Assembly: GCA_025362575.1 (NCBI GenBank)
Contig: JANYIQ010000237.1
Location: 18,570 to 82,569, forward strand
Length of the DNA stretch: 64,000 bases
From: Bacteroidia bacterium
Lineage (GTDB): Bacteria > Bacteroidota > Bacteroidia > B-17B0 > Aurantibacillaceae
Direction of reading: 5' to 3'
Shown: positions 26,013 through 35,050 of the stretch, one piece after another
Position numbering within the stretch: position 1 is the first letter of the stretch
Layout: each line of letters opens with the position of its first letter
Translations under genes and position numbers: made by a program
Notes under the pieces: model-generated
Databases searched by the model: none
Told to the model about the DNA's origin: nothing
Seen by the model: the letters and a program-made list of their open reading frames with translations, nothing else

Positions 26013-28633
26013 TTCAGCATTACGCAACTCATTGTTTTATTGTTGATGAGTAAAAGATATTTCTTCCCATCCTTAAAAACATCCATCATCAAAGGTTTTT
26101 GGCTTGCCGGGTATTTATTCTTCAAGACTGCAGTTGAAGGATTAATCACATTTACTTCGTTCGTGATAATATTATTAGCCAAAAATAAAGTGTTCTCCAC
26201 ATCCATCTGAAATATCAGGTCTTTGAACTCAGCATTTTCAGCAGTATAATTGAACATTCGGTTACCCGCAAAATCAAATACAAAAGCGCCGGTTTTTGCA
26301 GCAATTAATATATCTGTTTTTTTATCATCGTCGATCAGATCAAATGAAACATTTGCTTCTTCAAAATCGTTACTCAATTTTACAGTTTCTTTTTTATCTT
26401 CTAAACTGATCTTATTAAGCAAACTACTTTTATCGTCGAGATAAATTAATTTGGTTTCTTTTAAGTTAGAACCGGCGTCGACAAAAAAATCGTTGCAACC
26501 ACCAATTACTCTGTTTCTGATATCAATTCTGCCGTCGCCCTTTCGACCAAACACATAGATCTTGCCTTCAGCATCTACTGCCAGAAGGTAATCGCTCAAG
26601 CCAACCTTTGCATACTTAATGGGTAAAGTAACAGGCTCCTGGGTTTTTACCGCAGCAAAGCCTTCGTTCTTTGAACCGTTGGCATTGTAGTTATAAATTT
26701 TGTCATCGGCGCAAGCAATGAACAAACGGTAATCTCTTTTGCCTTCATAATCCATCAGTGTTAACTTGTTGGTTGCTTTTGCAGGAAGCTTAAGTGGATA
26801 CCCCGCTACATACTCGCCATTACGATCAATTAAATGAAGATAATTTTCGGTATTGAACAGCATTTGAAATTTGTTATTTTTGAAAGCGTCTATTGTATAA
26901 ACTTCCGACAGAATGGCCTCGTTGATGTGCTTTTTCCAGATCACATTTCCGGTGGCATTTACTAAATACAGGTCATTCTTTGCATCCTGAAACACCAACT
27001 CATTCTCATTTGTTTTGTGATTGGCAAAAGGCCATGGCTTTGTTTGAATAAGTGTGTCGGCTTCCAGGGTCCATAAACTCGGTGTTTCTTTGTCTTTTCG
27101 GATCTGCTGGTATTTTAAATTTACCCTGAATTGCAACAAGCTTTTATAATTAGAAATGCTGATGCAAAAATCACTCAGTTTTTCAGAATGTTTTACATCT
27201 TCGGCTTTCAAAAACTGAAACACCAGTTTAACAGGCCGTGGATTTTTGTTGATGCTTGAATAATAGATATAATTAAAATTGAGTCCAAGGTTTTCCTTTG
27301 CATACTCGGTGAAAAATTCGTTTTGGGTAAGCACGGCATTAGTGTTCAATGCATTTATGTAATATTCGGCATCATTCTTGTTTTCGAGTAAAATAAAATA
27401 ATTATTTGTCACAAAAGCATATTGGGCCTTAATGTTAAATGCATTCCCGAAACTTGCCGCAGCAATATTTATGGTATTGGAATCTAAATGAGCAAGTTTT
27501 GCATTTTGATATACTGCAATGCTATCCGAAAATATTTGCATTAATTCCAGAACCTTAGTAGTGTCTTTTATTTCGATCAGCAGTGCTTTGGTGAACGCGC
27601 CGTTTTGAGCCAATTCAGTTTCAATTATTTTAGTGTTGATGGCCTCATAGAATTCAAGCTCTGCATTGAACATAGCGTTGTCGTTTATTTGTTTCCAGAA
27701 TTTTTTGGATCCGCTCATTTCAATTTTGAATTTTTTTCTCATCATTAAAAAATCGCCGAAACCCAAGGCTTTGAAGGAAACGGTATTAAAGGGCAGCATC
27801 GCTAAAAAATCGCAGGTCTGTGCTTGCTGATTAGACAGGGCATTGAGTAACGACGAAGAATCAGGTTTGTTGAATCCGTTGAGTGAGATCTCATCGGGAT
27901 AAATTTCTGTATTACAAACCGAGTGTCCACTCAAAATAAGATCATCAGCATTTACTTCAGTTGTTTTTTTGACAGCACTCAGTTCTTGGTGATTTACATA
28001 AATGTTCAGCAGATCATCTTCCTTATTCAAGTCCAACAGTGCCATCACTGTTTTGTTCTTTGCAACTTTACTATTTTGAGATGCAAACGCATTTTCAATT
28101 TGAGAACTATTATTTGAAATGGCCACCACGCCTTGTTGCAATTTGAGGATACATTTTTTTTCTAAAGCTGTAAATTCATATCCAAATTCGGTTTTAACGA
28201 GTCCTTTTATGGATCTGTTAAGCGCTTCGGCAAATTCCCGTTCCTGAGCAAGATCGTTCAAATTAAACGTGATCAGATAATTTACAGCTGAATTATTATT
28301 ATACAGTGCCAGATAGATCGTATGATCCTTAAAAAAATCTTTCAGCATTTCGTTTTCGCTGATAATGGAATCGTAAAATTGAATGTGTTTGTGCAGAGCA
28401 TTAAATTCCTTAATATTCACTACTTCGTTCCAAATTAAATTCTGATTACTGAGTTTGTTGGCCAGTTCATTAAAATTATGGCTTGCAATAATGCAAATGG
28501 CGCTATCAGGTAAAACATTAATGGCTTTTAGCGAAGGTTGTTTGGTGTTCTTTAGGTGAAAGTAAGCCCATACTGCTCCGGCAAGGGCAAGAACAATCAA
28601 TACATAAAAAAATATGCGTTTTACTAAATTCAA
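26009..28633 (-). CDS. Membrane-anchored protein with C-terminal propeller-like region, function unknown
   Basis: An 874-residue protein starting at TTG (MNLVKRIFFYVLIVLALAGAVWAY), with one N-terminal transmembrane helix and the rest in the periplasm. Residues about 35-500 carry DUF3352-like character (LPDSAICIIASHNFNELANKL; LLIEIKDTTKVLELMQIFSDS). Residues about 530-870 hold blade-like repeats resembling PQQ/WD-type propellers (ATGNVIWKKHINEAILSEVYTID, NGEYVAGYPLKLPA, DAEGKIYVFGRKGDGRI, AGNRMFNYTAENAEF). No catalytic motif is visible. A role in envelope quality control or assembly is only a guess. Its 3' end overlaps purM, and an intergenic repeat lies upstream. Confidence 0.65.
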   Translation of the reverse strand: MNLVKRIFFYVLIVLALAGAVWAYFHLKNTKQPSLKAINVLPDSAICIIASHNFNELANKLSNQNLIWNEVVNIKEFNALHKHIQFYDSIISENEMLKDFFKDHTIYLALYNNNSAVNYLITFNLNDLAQEREFAEALNRSIKGLVKTEFGYEFTALEKKCILKLQQGVVAISNNSSQIENAFASQNSKVAKNKTVMALLDLNKEDDLLNIYVNHQELSAVKKTTEVNADDLILSGHSVCNTEIYPDEISLNGFNKPDSSSLLNALSNQQAQTCDFLAMLPFNTVSFKALGFGDFLMMRKKFKIEMSGSKKFWKQINDNAMFNAELEFYEAINTKIIETELAQNGAFTKALLIEIKDTTKVLELMQIFSDSIAVYQNAKLAHLDSNTINIAAASFGNAFNIKAQYAFVTNNYFILLENKNDAEYYINALNTNAVLTQNEFFTEYAKENLGLNFNYIYYSSINKNPRPVKLVFQFLKAEDVKHSEKLSDFCISISNYKSLLQFRVNLKYQQIRKDKETPSLWTLEADTLIQTKPWPFANHKTNENELVFQDAKNDLYLVNATGNVIWKKHINEAILSEVYTIDAFKNNKFQMLFNTENYLHLIDRNGEYVAGYPLKLPAKATNKLTLMDYEGKRDYRLFIACADDKIYNYNANGSKNEGFAAVKTQEPVTLPIKYAKVGLSDYLLAVDAEGKIYVFGRKGDGRIDIRNRVIGGCNDFFVDAGSNLKETKLIYLDDKSSLLNKISLEDKKETVKLSNDFEEANVSFDLIDDDKKTDILIAAKTGAFVFDFAGNRMFNYTAENAEFKDLIFQMDVENTLFLANNIITNEVNVINPSTAVLKNKYPASQKPLMMDVFKDGKKYLLLINNKTMSCVMLN

Positions 28634-28733
28634 ATACCCTTCTAAGATAGAGTATAGTAAAGGCCGCTTCGCCTCATAAAAATGGATTTATCAATATTGA
28701 AATGTGAATAGCCAAAACCATCAAGAGGCTGGT

Positions 28734-28852
28734 TTCACGCAGTCACGACGCGTCGTGATCGCTGATGCTTTCGCAGATGAACGCTGACTTTGTGCGGAAT
28801 GCAGCCCTTCTGCGCTCATCTGCGAACGCATCCGCGGCCATCTGCGTGAAAT
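28734..28852. repeat. Large inverted CGCAGAT-type repeat (TTTCACGCAG...CTGCGTGAAA)
   Basis: The stretch opens with tttcacgcag and closes with ctgcgtgaaa, so its ends are inverted, and in between it repeats cgcagatgaacgc, ctgcgctcatctgcg and acgacgcgtcgt (a short perfect palindrome). It is the same family as the repeats around the GxxExxY gene, here without a nuclease gene. It fills the gap between the 874-residue gene and rnhB. Confidence 0.7.
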
Positions 28853-28868
28853 GGAATCTTTGAAAATA

Positions 28869-29462
28869 CTACAACTCCAACTGTTTTGGAAGCAACTGAA
28901 AAGTTAGTCTGTGCAAGGGCGTAGTTCCATGATCTCTAATTCCTTGTCGGTGCATTTTGGTAGGATAACCCATGTTTTTCTCCCAACCATAATTCGGGTA
29001 TTTTTTAGCTGCTTCGAGCATAAAATCGTCACGATAGGTCTTTGCTAAAATACTTGCTGCGGCAATACTCAAAAATTTTGCATCGCCTTTTATAATGCAT
29101 TGATGTGGAATGTTTGGGTAAACTTTAAAGCGGTTGCCGTCGATCAATAATAATTCCGGCCGAACTTTTAATTGATCTACTGCGCGATGCATCGCTAAAA
29201 AAGAAGATTGCAAAATATTTATTTCATCTATTTCGATATTCGAAACTTGTGCTACTGCAAAAGCAATTGCTTCCTTTTCGATAATGGGCCGCAGATCATA
29301 GCGATCACTTTCTTTTAATTGTTTGCTATCGTTGAGTAATTTATTCTTAAAGTTCTTTGGCAAAATAACAGCGGCGGCAAAAACCGGGCCGGCCAGGCAG
29401 CCACGCCCTGCTTCATCGCAGCCAGCTTCAATTAAAGTTTTATTATAGTATTGTTTTAGCAT
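28869..29462 (-). CDS. rnhB: Ribonuclease HII
   Basis: Removes ribonucleotides from RNA-DNA hybrids, for example misincorporated ribonucleotides and primers. The 197 residues carry the catalytic [19 protein letters not shown] (DE pair at the start), [10 protein letters not shown], the central LLIDGNRF with the third acid, and [20 protein letters not shown] with the fourth Asp region. The full length is typical. It starts at ATG 29462 and lies after a short dispersed repeat that separates it from the peroxiredoxin gene, on the same strand. Confidence 0.95.
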   Translation of the reverse strand: MLKQYYNKTLIEAGCDEAGRGCLAGPVFAAAVILPKNFKNKLLNDSKQLKESDRYDLRPIIEKEAIAFAVAQVSNIEIDEINILQSSFLAMHRAVDQLKVRPELLLIDGNRFKVYPNIPHQCIIKGDAKFLSIAAASILAKTYRDDFMLEAAKKYPNYGWEKNMGYPTKMHRQGIRDHGTTPLHRLTFQLLPKQLEL

Positions 29463-29466
29463 TGAG

Positions 29467-29501
29467 CCTCATCCCCTACCCTTCTCCAAAGGAGAAGGGA
29501 G
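29467..29501. repeat. Solo copy of the palindromic repeat found in leuS
   Basis: CCTCATCCCCTACCCTTCTCC, then AAAGGAGAAGGGAG: a hairpin of CTTCTCC/GGAGAAG with a CCTCATCCCC tail. It differs by one base in 35 from the copy that begins the DUF559 insertion in leuS (62457-62491). It has no associated nuclease and sits in an intergenic gap of about 50 bp. Confidence 0.85.
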
Positions 29502-29513
29502 TACATTCAGTTT

Positions 29514-29984
29514 CTAATTTAATTTCTCTAAACAAGCTTTTATGTTTTCGTAATTGGGTTGCTCGCCGGCGTTCTCTAAAACTTCGGTGTATTGTATTTT
29601 TCCTTCTTTATCAATAACGAATGCTGAGCGTTTGCTTACGCCCTTTGTTCCGAAAATAAAATCTGCATACAAAGAGTCGTATGCTTCAGAAACGGTTTTA
29701 TTAAAGTCGGATAGCAATTCGAAATTTAGATTCTGTGCTTCTTTGTATTTTATCATACTAAAAACCGAATCGTTGGAGATCCCGAAAATAACTGCGTTCA
29801 AATCATTGTATACTGCAATATCATCGCGCATTTTGCAAAGCTCGGCAGTGCAGGTTCCCGAAAAGGCAAAAGGAAAGAACAAAAGGATGACATTCGTGCC
29901 TTTTTGTTCCGAAAGGGAAACTTCCTTTTTTTGGGTGTTAAACAGCTTAAAATCAGGGGCTAAATCGCCAATTTGGATGCTCAT
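29514..29984 (-). CDS. Peroxiredoxin of the AhpE/BCP type
   Basis: Thiol peroxidase of about 156 residues. The thioredoxin-fold core has IQIGDLAPDFKLFNTQKKEVSL at the start, peroxidatic Cys45 in FAFSGTCTAELCKM with a second Cys at 50 (possible resolving residue), and KRSAFVIDKEGKIQYTEV. I start at the ATG at 29984 (MSIQIGD), because the 21 extra N-terminal residues in the track do not belong to the family and read through the likely promoter. It is divergent from ahpC, with about 117 bp between the start codons, so the two may share regulation, although I see no operator that I can name. Confidence 0.88.
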   Translation of the reverse strand: MSIQIGDLAPDFKLFNTQKKEVSLSEQKGTNVILLFFPFAFSGTCTAELCKMRDDIAVYNDLNAVIFGISNDSVFSMIKYKEAQNLNFELLSDFNKTVSEAYDSLYADFIFGTKGVSKRSAFVIDKEGKIQYTEVLENAGEQPNYENIKACLEKLN

Positions 29985-30056
29985 ATCAGGGTTTTTTGTT
30001 AGTGTATTGTTTGTTAAACTTTGGTAATGAAATTCACTTATAAACAAAGTAAATCA

Positions 30057-30064
30057 TAATTTTG
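30057..30064 (+). promoter_or_regulatory. -7 promoter element TAATTTTG of ahpC
   Basis: Exact TAnnTTTG match 37 bp before the ATG of the 2-Cys peroxiredoxin gene. I see no -33 TTG at about 19 bp upstream and no Pho-box-like repeat. Confidence 0.55.
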
Positions 30065-30101
30065 TACCTCACTAATTCATTAACACTAAAACTATAAAAA
30101 T

Positions 30102-30734
30102 ATGTCAACACTTGTAGGAAAAAAAGCACCGAGCTTCAAAGCAAAAGCGGTAGATAAAGGCGGAGAAATATTAAATGATTTTTCTTTAGACCAATATGTA
30201 GGAAAAAAATATGTGATCTTCTTTTTTTACCCAAAAGATTTCACGTTTGTTTGTCCGACTGAATTACATGCTTTTCAGGAAAAACTTGCTGAATTCGAAA
30301 AACGTAATGTACAGTTAGTGGCTTGCAGCACCGATACAGAACAAAGTCACTGGGGTTGGTTACAAATGGATAAAGCAGCAGGTGGTATCAAAGGAATTAC
30401 TTACCCGATAGTTGCCGACACTAACAAAACCATTTCAATTGCTTATGGTTGTTTAAATGGCGAGTATGATGTAACTGATAATGGCGAATTTATTGCGAGC
30501 AGCGAAATGATCGCTTACCGCGCCTTATATTTAATTGATAAAGCCGGGAATGTTCGTCACCAATTAGTGAACGATCTTCCATTAGGCCGTAACGTTGATG
30601 AAGCTTTACGTGTTGTTGATGCTTTACAATTTAACGAAGAGAACGGTGAAGTTTGTCCTGCCAACTGGGTAAAAGGTAAAGAAGGCATGAAGGCTGATCA
30701 CAAAGGTGTGGCAAGCTATTTGGCGAAGAACTAA
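30102..30734 (+). CDS. ahpC: 2-Cys peroxiredoxin (AhpC/Prx1 type)
   Basis: Reduces hydrogen peroxide and organic peroxides in the cytoplasm. The 210 residues are normal for a typical 2-Cys enzyme. The peroxidatic Cys51 is in DFTFVCPTEL, the catalytic Thr and Pro are in the same motif, and the resolving Cys185 is in NGEVCPANW near the C-terminus. The tail ends in VASYLAKN, and a helix with GMKAD follows the resolving Cys. The reductant (AhpF or thioredoxin) is not encoded beside it. A strong terminator ends the unit 20 bp after the stop. Confidence 0.95.
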   Translation: MSTLVGKKAPSFKAKAVDKGGEILNDFSLDQYVGKKYVIFFFYPKDFTFVCPTELHAFQEKLAEFEKRNVQLVACSTDTEQSHWGWLQMDKAAGGIKGITYPIVADTNKTISIAYGCLNGEYDVTDNGEFIASSEMIAYRALYLIDKAGNVRHQLVNDLPLGRNVDEALRVVDALQFNEENGEVCPANWVKGKEGMKADHKGVASYLAKN

Positions 30735-30753
30735 TTTCAAATTCAACTTTATT

Positions 30754-30789
30754 AAAAACCCCGTTTCATTAAAAATGAACGGGGTTTTT
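30754..30789 (+). terminator. Intrinsic terminator of ahpC
   Basis: AAAAACCCCGTT / AACGGGGTTTTT stem, flanking a short loop, ending in a T-run. It can work in both directions because both sides have A/T tracts. Confidence 0.88.
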
Positions 30790-30810
30790 GTTTATATTTA
30801 ACTTATGATT

Positions 30811-30874
30811 GGCGGACAAATAATTACAATTGAGCACTAATGATCAGATGTTCGCTTATAAGGTAGTTAGGCAC
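30811..30874 (+). repeat. Cassette-boundary-like sequence ending GTTAGGC
   Basis: The stretch has GGCGGACAAATAATTA at about 30814 and GTTAGGC at 30868-30874, just before the first lipoprotein gene. A related GGCCGGACAAATATTTA occurs at about 31833, before the second lipoprotein gene, right after GTTAGCA. The pattern resembles attC-type recombination boundaries (RYYYAAC...GTTRRRY). It is only a partial match; no integron integrase gene is in the window. Confidence 0.35.
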
Positions 30875-30890
30875 AATAAATTAGACAGAC

Positions 30891-31625
30891 ATGAACTTTA
30901 AGACAATTTCTGGGACAATAATGATCTTCTTCCTTTTCTCTTGTGCACCGCAAGACGACGGTGCTCTACCAAATGGCATGGTACCAGGCCGAATTATTAC
31001 TGATAAATCTACTTATACTACAAGTAGCATTACCTCGACAATTGTCGTTCCGACAAATTTGCCAGCCTACGAAAAAAGAATAGCAAACTTTGTAAACTGC
31101 AAGTTTATTCCGTCGGACAAAAACAATGAAAAGAAGTATAACAGCAATCATTTTGTAATTGACTTATTTATTAAAAACCCTTCTTCGCTTCAAGGTCAAC
31201 AAGAATATAATATTGTTGTTGTTGATCAAACAATTAAATTTAGTTGCATGAGCTCAATTCCACCGACTTGCGACTTTAAAACTTCTCGTAATTTATCAAA
31301 AGAAGAATTAGCTGACATTAAAAAATTATTAGACTTTAGTGATTTAAAACAGGAGAAGGCTGAAATTCCATTTGAAAACACAAAAGGTATTTTTTACCGC
31401 GAATATTTATTCGTTAAAAATAAAGAGAAGATAATTAATGGTGGCAGACTTTCGCCAATGACAACAGACGGCGCTTTCGCTGACTTACAAATAAGCTCTG
31501 ATAAAGTTGATAAAGACCTCCGTGACTACTCAGCCAGTTTTAAAGGTAACCCTGACTCTTTAATAAAAGCGCTAAAAACATATGCTAAGTTTGACAGTAT
31601 TATGTACGTCTATTTCCCAGGTTGA
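30891..31625 (+). CDS. Lipoprotein of unknown function, cassette-like
   Basis: A 244-residue lipoprotein: signal peptide with lipobox LFSC (Cys about residue 18), then a Ser/Thr-rich linker and a mostly beta domain. Two Cys (NFVNCKF; MSSIPPTCDF) could form a disulfide. No known family can be assigned by eye. It stands alone on the plus strand between two related boundary sequences (GTTAGGC before, GCCTAAC after), as gene cassettes do. Codon use is AT-rich and like the rest of the window. A role at the envelope is all that can be said. Confidence 0.6.
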   Translation: MNFKTISGTIMIFFLFSCAPQDDGALPNGMVPGRIITDKSTYTTSSITSTIVVPTNLPAYEKRIANFVNCKFIPSDKNNEKKYNSNHFVIDLFIKNPSSLQGQQEYNIVVVDQTIKFSCMSSIPPTCDFKTSRNLSKEELADIKKLLDFSDLKQEKAEIPFENTKGIFYREYLFVKNKEKIINGGRLSPMTTDGAFADLQISSDKVDKDLRDYSASFKGNPDSLIKALKTYAKFDSIMYVYFPG

Positions 31626-31631
31626 ATTTAC

Positions 31632-31850
31632 TGTGCCTAACACCAAATTCGCGTCAGCGGGCGGACGTCGAAGTTTTTTGCTTATAATTTGCCCGCCTGC
31701 GGCGGAATGTTTATTTTTACTATAAGCAAAAAAAGAGGCAGCGGTGAGCAATTAATTTTGTTTGGTCGGTTTAGACACAGGAATGTTCCAAAGCCCGCCG
31801 AACGCAAATTCGGAAACCGTTAGCAGTAAGTGGCCGGACAAATATTTAGG
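31632..31850 (+). repeat. attC-like inverted-repeat region between two lipoprotein genes
   Basis: Opens with GCCTAAC at 31632 and ends with GTTAGCA near 31820. Inner inverted parts are TTTTTTGCTTATA / TATAAGCAAAAAA and a partial pair CAAATTCG / CGCAAATTCGG. The whole could fold into a long hairpin like an integron attC site, although longer and with imperfect core boxes. Similar sequences are, in my memory, spread through some Bacteroidota genomes; a search would be needed to show it. Confidence 0.4.
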
Positions 31851-31881
31851 TAGATAAAAATATCGCTTGAAAAGAGGGATT

Positions 31882-32592
31882 ATGACAAAAATAATATTTT
31901 CAACCTTAATTTGCTTTTGGTTATTAGTGAGCTGTAACAACAAAGTTGGCAATGAAAATAATATTCCTGAAAATAAGGCTGCCAATCAAAGCGACACGCT
32001 AGACGACAAGGTTGCTAGGGAAATTAAGGCGATATTTAGGGCAGAAACTTGTAAAATTACCCGCGACGCAGAAGGAGTTATTATAAAAAGCCTTTTTACG
32101 GAGCAATCTTTTATTGAGGAAGATGCCTCCGTGATAGCTTTTGCATTTTATCGATTATCGCAGAGTTATAAATTAAAACCTTATGATTTAATTAAAGTTG
32201 TATTAAAAGATAATTATGGAACTGAGTACAGGTTTGGTTTTCGTGACTTTAAGGAAAAAGCGGAGTGCTTTGAAACAGTAGAAAAAATAGGATCGCTATT
32301 ATTCAATAGAAAATACTCCGAATTAAAAAAATATATGGACTTATCACAGAGTGATGGAGGATTTGATCGGGCTATAAAAATGTTTAAAAAAACTGATTCT
32401 GTTTCTGGCAAAATAGACAACTTCGCAGTTATTTCAATCCAGTTTGCCAATACTATAACTAGAATCAACGCGAAAGCAAGTCACGCCAGTAATTACTCAA
32501 CATATTATTCTTTTGGCTTTAACAAAAAGACAAATAAACTTCAATACGTTGATGTAAATGATTCGAATCCAAATAAAGGAATATACAAATAA
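31882..32592 (+). CDS. Second cassette-like lipoprotein of unknown function
   Basis: A 236-residue lipoprotein when started at ATG 31882 (MTKIIFSTLICFWLLVSCNNK, lipobox LVSC); the TTG in the track five codons earlier is less likely, because AGAGGG in front of the ATG can serve as ribosome-binding site. The mature part is charged, with EDASVIAFAFYRLSQSYK and FNKKTNKLQYVDVND, and resembles no family that I know. Like its neighbour it is bracketed by boundary-like repeats and has no clear -7 element. It shares the small-lipoprotein form with the preceding gene, but I see no sequence similarity. Confidence 0.6.
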   Translation: MTKIIFSTLICFWLLVSCNNKVGNENNIPENKAANQSDTLDDKVAREIKAIFRAETCKITRDAEGVIIKSLFTEQSFIEEDASVIAFAFYRLSQSYKLKPYDLIKVVLKDNYGTEYRFGFRDFKEKAECFETVEKIGSLLFNRKYSELKKYMDLSQSDGGFDRAIKMFKKTDSVSGKIDNFAVISIQFANTITRINAKASHASNYSTYYSFGFNKKTNKLQYVDVNDSNPNKGIYK

Positions 32593-32682
32593 GGCAGACC
32601 AGCGGGACGTAACTATGTGTCGCCACCTTCTGCTAAAACATGGTTGACCCAATCTTTTATTTATATTTAAAAACAAACACCT

Positions 32683-32940
32683 ATGTCAAAAACAATGTGT
32701 CAGAGTTGCGGAATGCCTTTAAAGAAAGATCCTAATGGAGGAAGTACGAATGCAGACGGATCAAAGAATGATAAGTATTGCAGTTATTGCTACGATAAAG
32801 GTGATTTTAGATGGAAGGGCGATAAGGTTGATGACTTTCAGGAATTTTGCAGAAAGATGATGATCGAAAGTGGCCATAACAGATTCATGGCCTGGTTGTT
32901 TACAAGGGGAATGGGAAGATTGGAAAGATGGAAAAAATAA
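32683..32940 (+). CDS. Small zinc-ribbon protein
   Basis: An 85-residue cytosolic protein of the 'putative zinc ribbon domain' family. Four Cys in two pairs, CQSCGMPL and CSYCYDKG, bind a zinc ion; the middle GGSTNADGSKNDKY is the usual loop. A helical tail (FCRKMMIESGH...WLFTRGMGRLERWKK) follows. The family is widespread in Bacteroidota and Firmicutes and has no agreed function. It starts after TTTATATTTAAAAAC..., without a clear consensus promoter. Confidence 0.85.
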   Translation: MSKTMCQSCGMPLKKDPNGGSTNADGSKNDKYCSYCYDKGDFRWKGDKVDDFQEFCRKMMIESGHNRFMAWLFTRGMGRLERWKK

Positions 32941-33074
32941 TTTTATTCTATCTCAATAAAAAAACCACCCCTGCAAAAAATATTATTCCGATACCGTATC
33001 GTAATATTTCGTTTACAAATATATTCATCTGTTGTTTTTCTGAGAATAATCTATTCGACATCGTTTTATTGATT

Positions 33075-33110
33075 TAAAAAAAACCGGACGCGCTTAATGA
33101 CACGTCCGGT
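33075..33110 (-). terminator. Intrinsic terminator of the PhoX-like gene
   Basis: On the minus strand ACCGGACG / CGTCCGGT with a 12-base loop is followed by TTTTTTTT. It lies 20 bp beyond the stop codon of the 570-residue gene. Confidence 0.9.
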
Positions 33111-33130
33111 AACAACTCATCCTCACAAAA

Positions 33131-34843
33131 TTAATGCTCTATAACTAACTTAATGTTGTTTGCATTTTCTCCTACAATAACATTAACAAAATATAATCCA
33201 TTTTTCAATTCGCTCGTGTTTAATTTGATCGATTGATCACCACGCTCAAGATCTTTTTCAATGATTGAAGAAACAGTTTTTCCAAGTATATCAACTAGTT
33301 TTACAATAACATGTTCATTCTTTTCAAGAACAATTTTTAAAGTAGATTCATCATTTGTTGGATTTGGGAATAGCCTAACAATTGATTCTTTCTCATCCGA
33401 TTGCTTGATGCCTGAAACAAGAGTAGGATAATCCAATAACATTAATTGTCCACCTTCAACAACTCCTCCCCCAATGGCATAATGCGCCTGATCAACAAAT
33501 AAAAATTTACCGGGGCCAAGTATAGATGATACATCAATTATTCCTGAGGTTTCTTCATCCTGCGTAAGAAAAGATGGGCCCGCTGTAACAAAGCGAACCG
33601 AATCGTGATAAGCTATAGGCGTTAGAACATCGGTAGCAATATTGTATTTGAACATTCTTCCATTGTGGATCTGATTTCCTACATCTTCTTGAAGTAAAGC
33701 ATATCCATTTGCAACGCATAAATTATCCAGCATTTTTTGTCCTTCGGTACCATCCAATACAGCAGTAATTGTTCCCCCTAACTGAGGGTTCGCAATATTC
33801 GTAAAACTTAATTTCCACAAACGGCTTGGACTTGTAAAAGCATTTGTGGTATTAAAATAAAAATCGTTTGGATTTGAGGGATCCCAAGCGCCGTCTTCAG
33901 GTCTTAAAAATGTGGTTACCCCCGCAGCATTGCTGTTCGCGTTCAGAGTAGCGCCATTAATGCTTTGTACAATTCCTAAATTTACTAACGAGAACGATGT
34001 TCCTGCAGTAGGAATTGAAGTGCTTGTTTCGGCCGACATTCCGTTCACTTTTACGCCGAATAATTTTCCTCCGCTTAAACCGGCTTTCTGAATTTCATTT
34101 CCTGAATTAGTTTTTGTTCCAATATAAAAGTACACTTGGCCGGGAGTTTGATCGTCCATTCCTCCTACAATAGTTGTATCACTCATGAACGGACAAGCCA
34201 CTTGATTTTCTTTAGAATACTTGCCAAGGTATGGCAATTCCCAACTGGTGCCTGCATTTGGCCCTGTCGCAATATGAGCTACCGCGCGACCTTCATCGCC
34301 AGATTCTTCTCCATTCATGAAAATACGTTCCTGCGTTCCTTTTCCGGTAACAGTATTATAAAATGCCGAAACAGGAGGAAGGTCTGCAGAACAAAATCTG
34401 TTAAAGGCTGCGAGTGTTGAAGTATTGGAGGAATTATATAAAGTGTAGGAAGTTCCGTTCCACAAATTCACATTTTGCATAAGATCAGATCCGCTTACAA
34501 CCGACAAATTTGATTTATTAATTATCCATTTGGAAACGAAAGCACCGATCGATCCATGTGCCCTTATAGCACCAACCGTGTTTCCTAATTCGTGATTCAT
34601 CAATACTGTAAAAGTACCTCCACCATTATCGTAGGCGCCAAGACCATCAGGTATACCGCACATGGTGTAGGTTCCTATAATATTAGTGGCGGTTAGAATT
34701 GATGTGATGGTTGCACCCGGAACGCTTGGTTTAACGTATGGCGATTGGGAAGAACTGGGGCCCGTTAAGGTTAGTTGTGCATTCAAGCTAATGGTTTGTG
34801 AAAGGCAAAAGCCGATCAAAGCAGATTGTAATGTTTTTTTCAT
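33131..34843 (-). CDS. PhoX-like secreted phosphatase with T9SS sorting domain
   Basis: A 570-residue exported protein: signal peptide ending LNAQ, then a beta-propeller-like domain with GIPDGLGAYDNGGGTFTVLMNHELG near the start and FLRPEDGAWDPSNPNDFYFNTTN in the middle; these two motifs are typical of the DUF839/PhoX alkaline phosphatase group (PED and NHEL supply metal ligands). The T9SS type A domain ends it (VRLFPNPTNDESTLKI...GLYFVNVIVGENANNIKLVIEH). It should free phosphate from organic phosphates outside the cell. A Pho-box-like promoter precedes it, which fits. Some DUF839 proteins lack phosphatase activity, so the enzymatic call is probable, not certain. Confidence 0.75.
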   Translation of the reverse strand: MKKTLQSALIGFCLSQTISLNAQLTLTGPSSSQSPYVKPSVPGATITSILTATNIIGTYTMCGIPDGLGAYDNGGGTFTVLMNHELGNTVGAIRAHGSIGAFVSKWIINKSNLSVVSGSDLMQNVNLWNGTSYTLYNSSNTSTLAAFNRFCSADLPPVSAFYNTVTGKGTQERIFMNGEESGDEGRAVAHIATGPNAGTSWELPYLGKYSKENQVACPFMSDTTIVGGMDDQTPGQVYFYIGTKTNSGNEIQKAGLSGGKLFGVKVNGMSAETSTSIPTAGTSFSLVNLGIVQSINGATLNANSNAAGVTTFLRPEDGAWDPSNPNDFYFNTTNAFTSPSRLWKLSFTNIANPQLGGTITAVLDGTEGQKMLDNLCVANGYALLQEDVGNQIHNGRMFKYNIATDVLTPIAYHDSVRFVTAGPSFLTQDEETSGIIDVSSILGPGKFLFVDQAHYAIGGGVVEGGQLMLLDYPTLVSGIKQSDEKESIVRLFPNPTNDESTLKIVLEKNEHVIVKLVDILGKTVSSIIEKDLERGDQSIKLNTSELKNGLYFVNVIVGENANNIKLVIEH

Positions 34844-34868
34844 AGTTTAAATTTTAGAATTTATTTCA

Positions 34869-34924
34869 CAAAACTAACAACGATAAAAACAGAACTCATT
34901 TTGAAAACATTATGAAATATTTAC
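34869..34924 (-). promoter_or_regulatory. Pho-box-like site of the PhoX-like gene
   Basis: On the minus strand GTAAATA (34924-34918), ATAATGT (34913-34907) and AAAATGA (34902-34896) follow at 11 bp, the first two followed by TTTC; exactly 19 bp later lies TAGTTTTG (34876-34869), a perfect -7 element. The units are degenerate, yet the spacing matches the strong sites. Confidence 0.55.
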
Positions 34925-35050
34925 TGTTGAATCTCTTTAAAGTAAATTGTGTGGTTAAACCTAAACGCAAAAAGTATACTTAAGTCAACAAGTTTAAGGT
35001 GATCGGAAAATTCTGCTTGAGGGGAATCGATTTGAATGATCAAAGACAAA

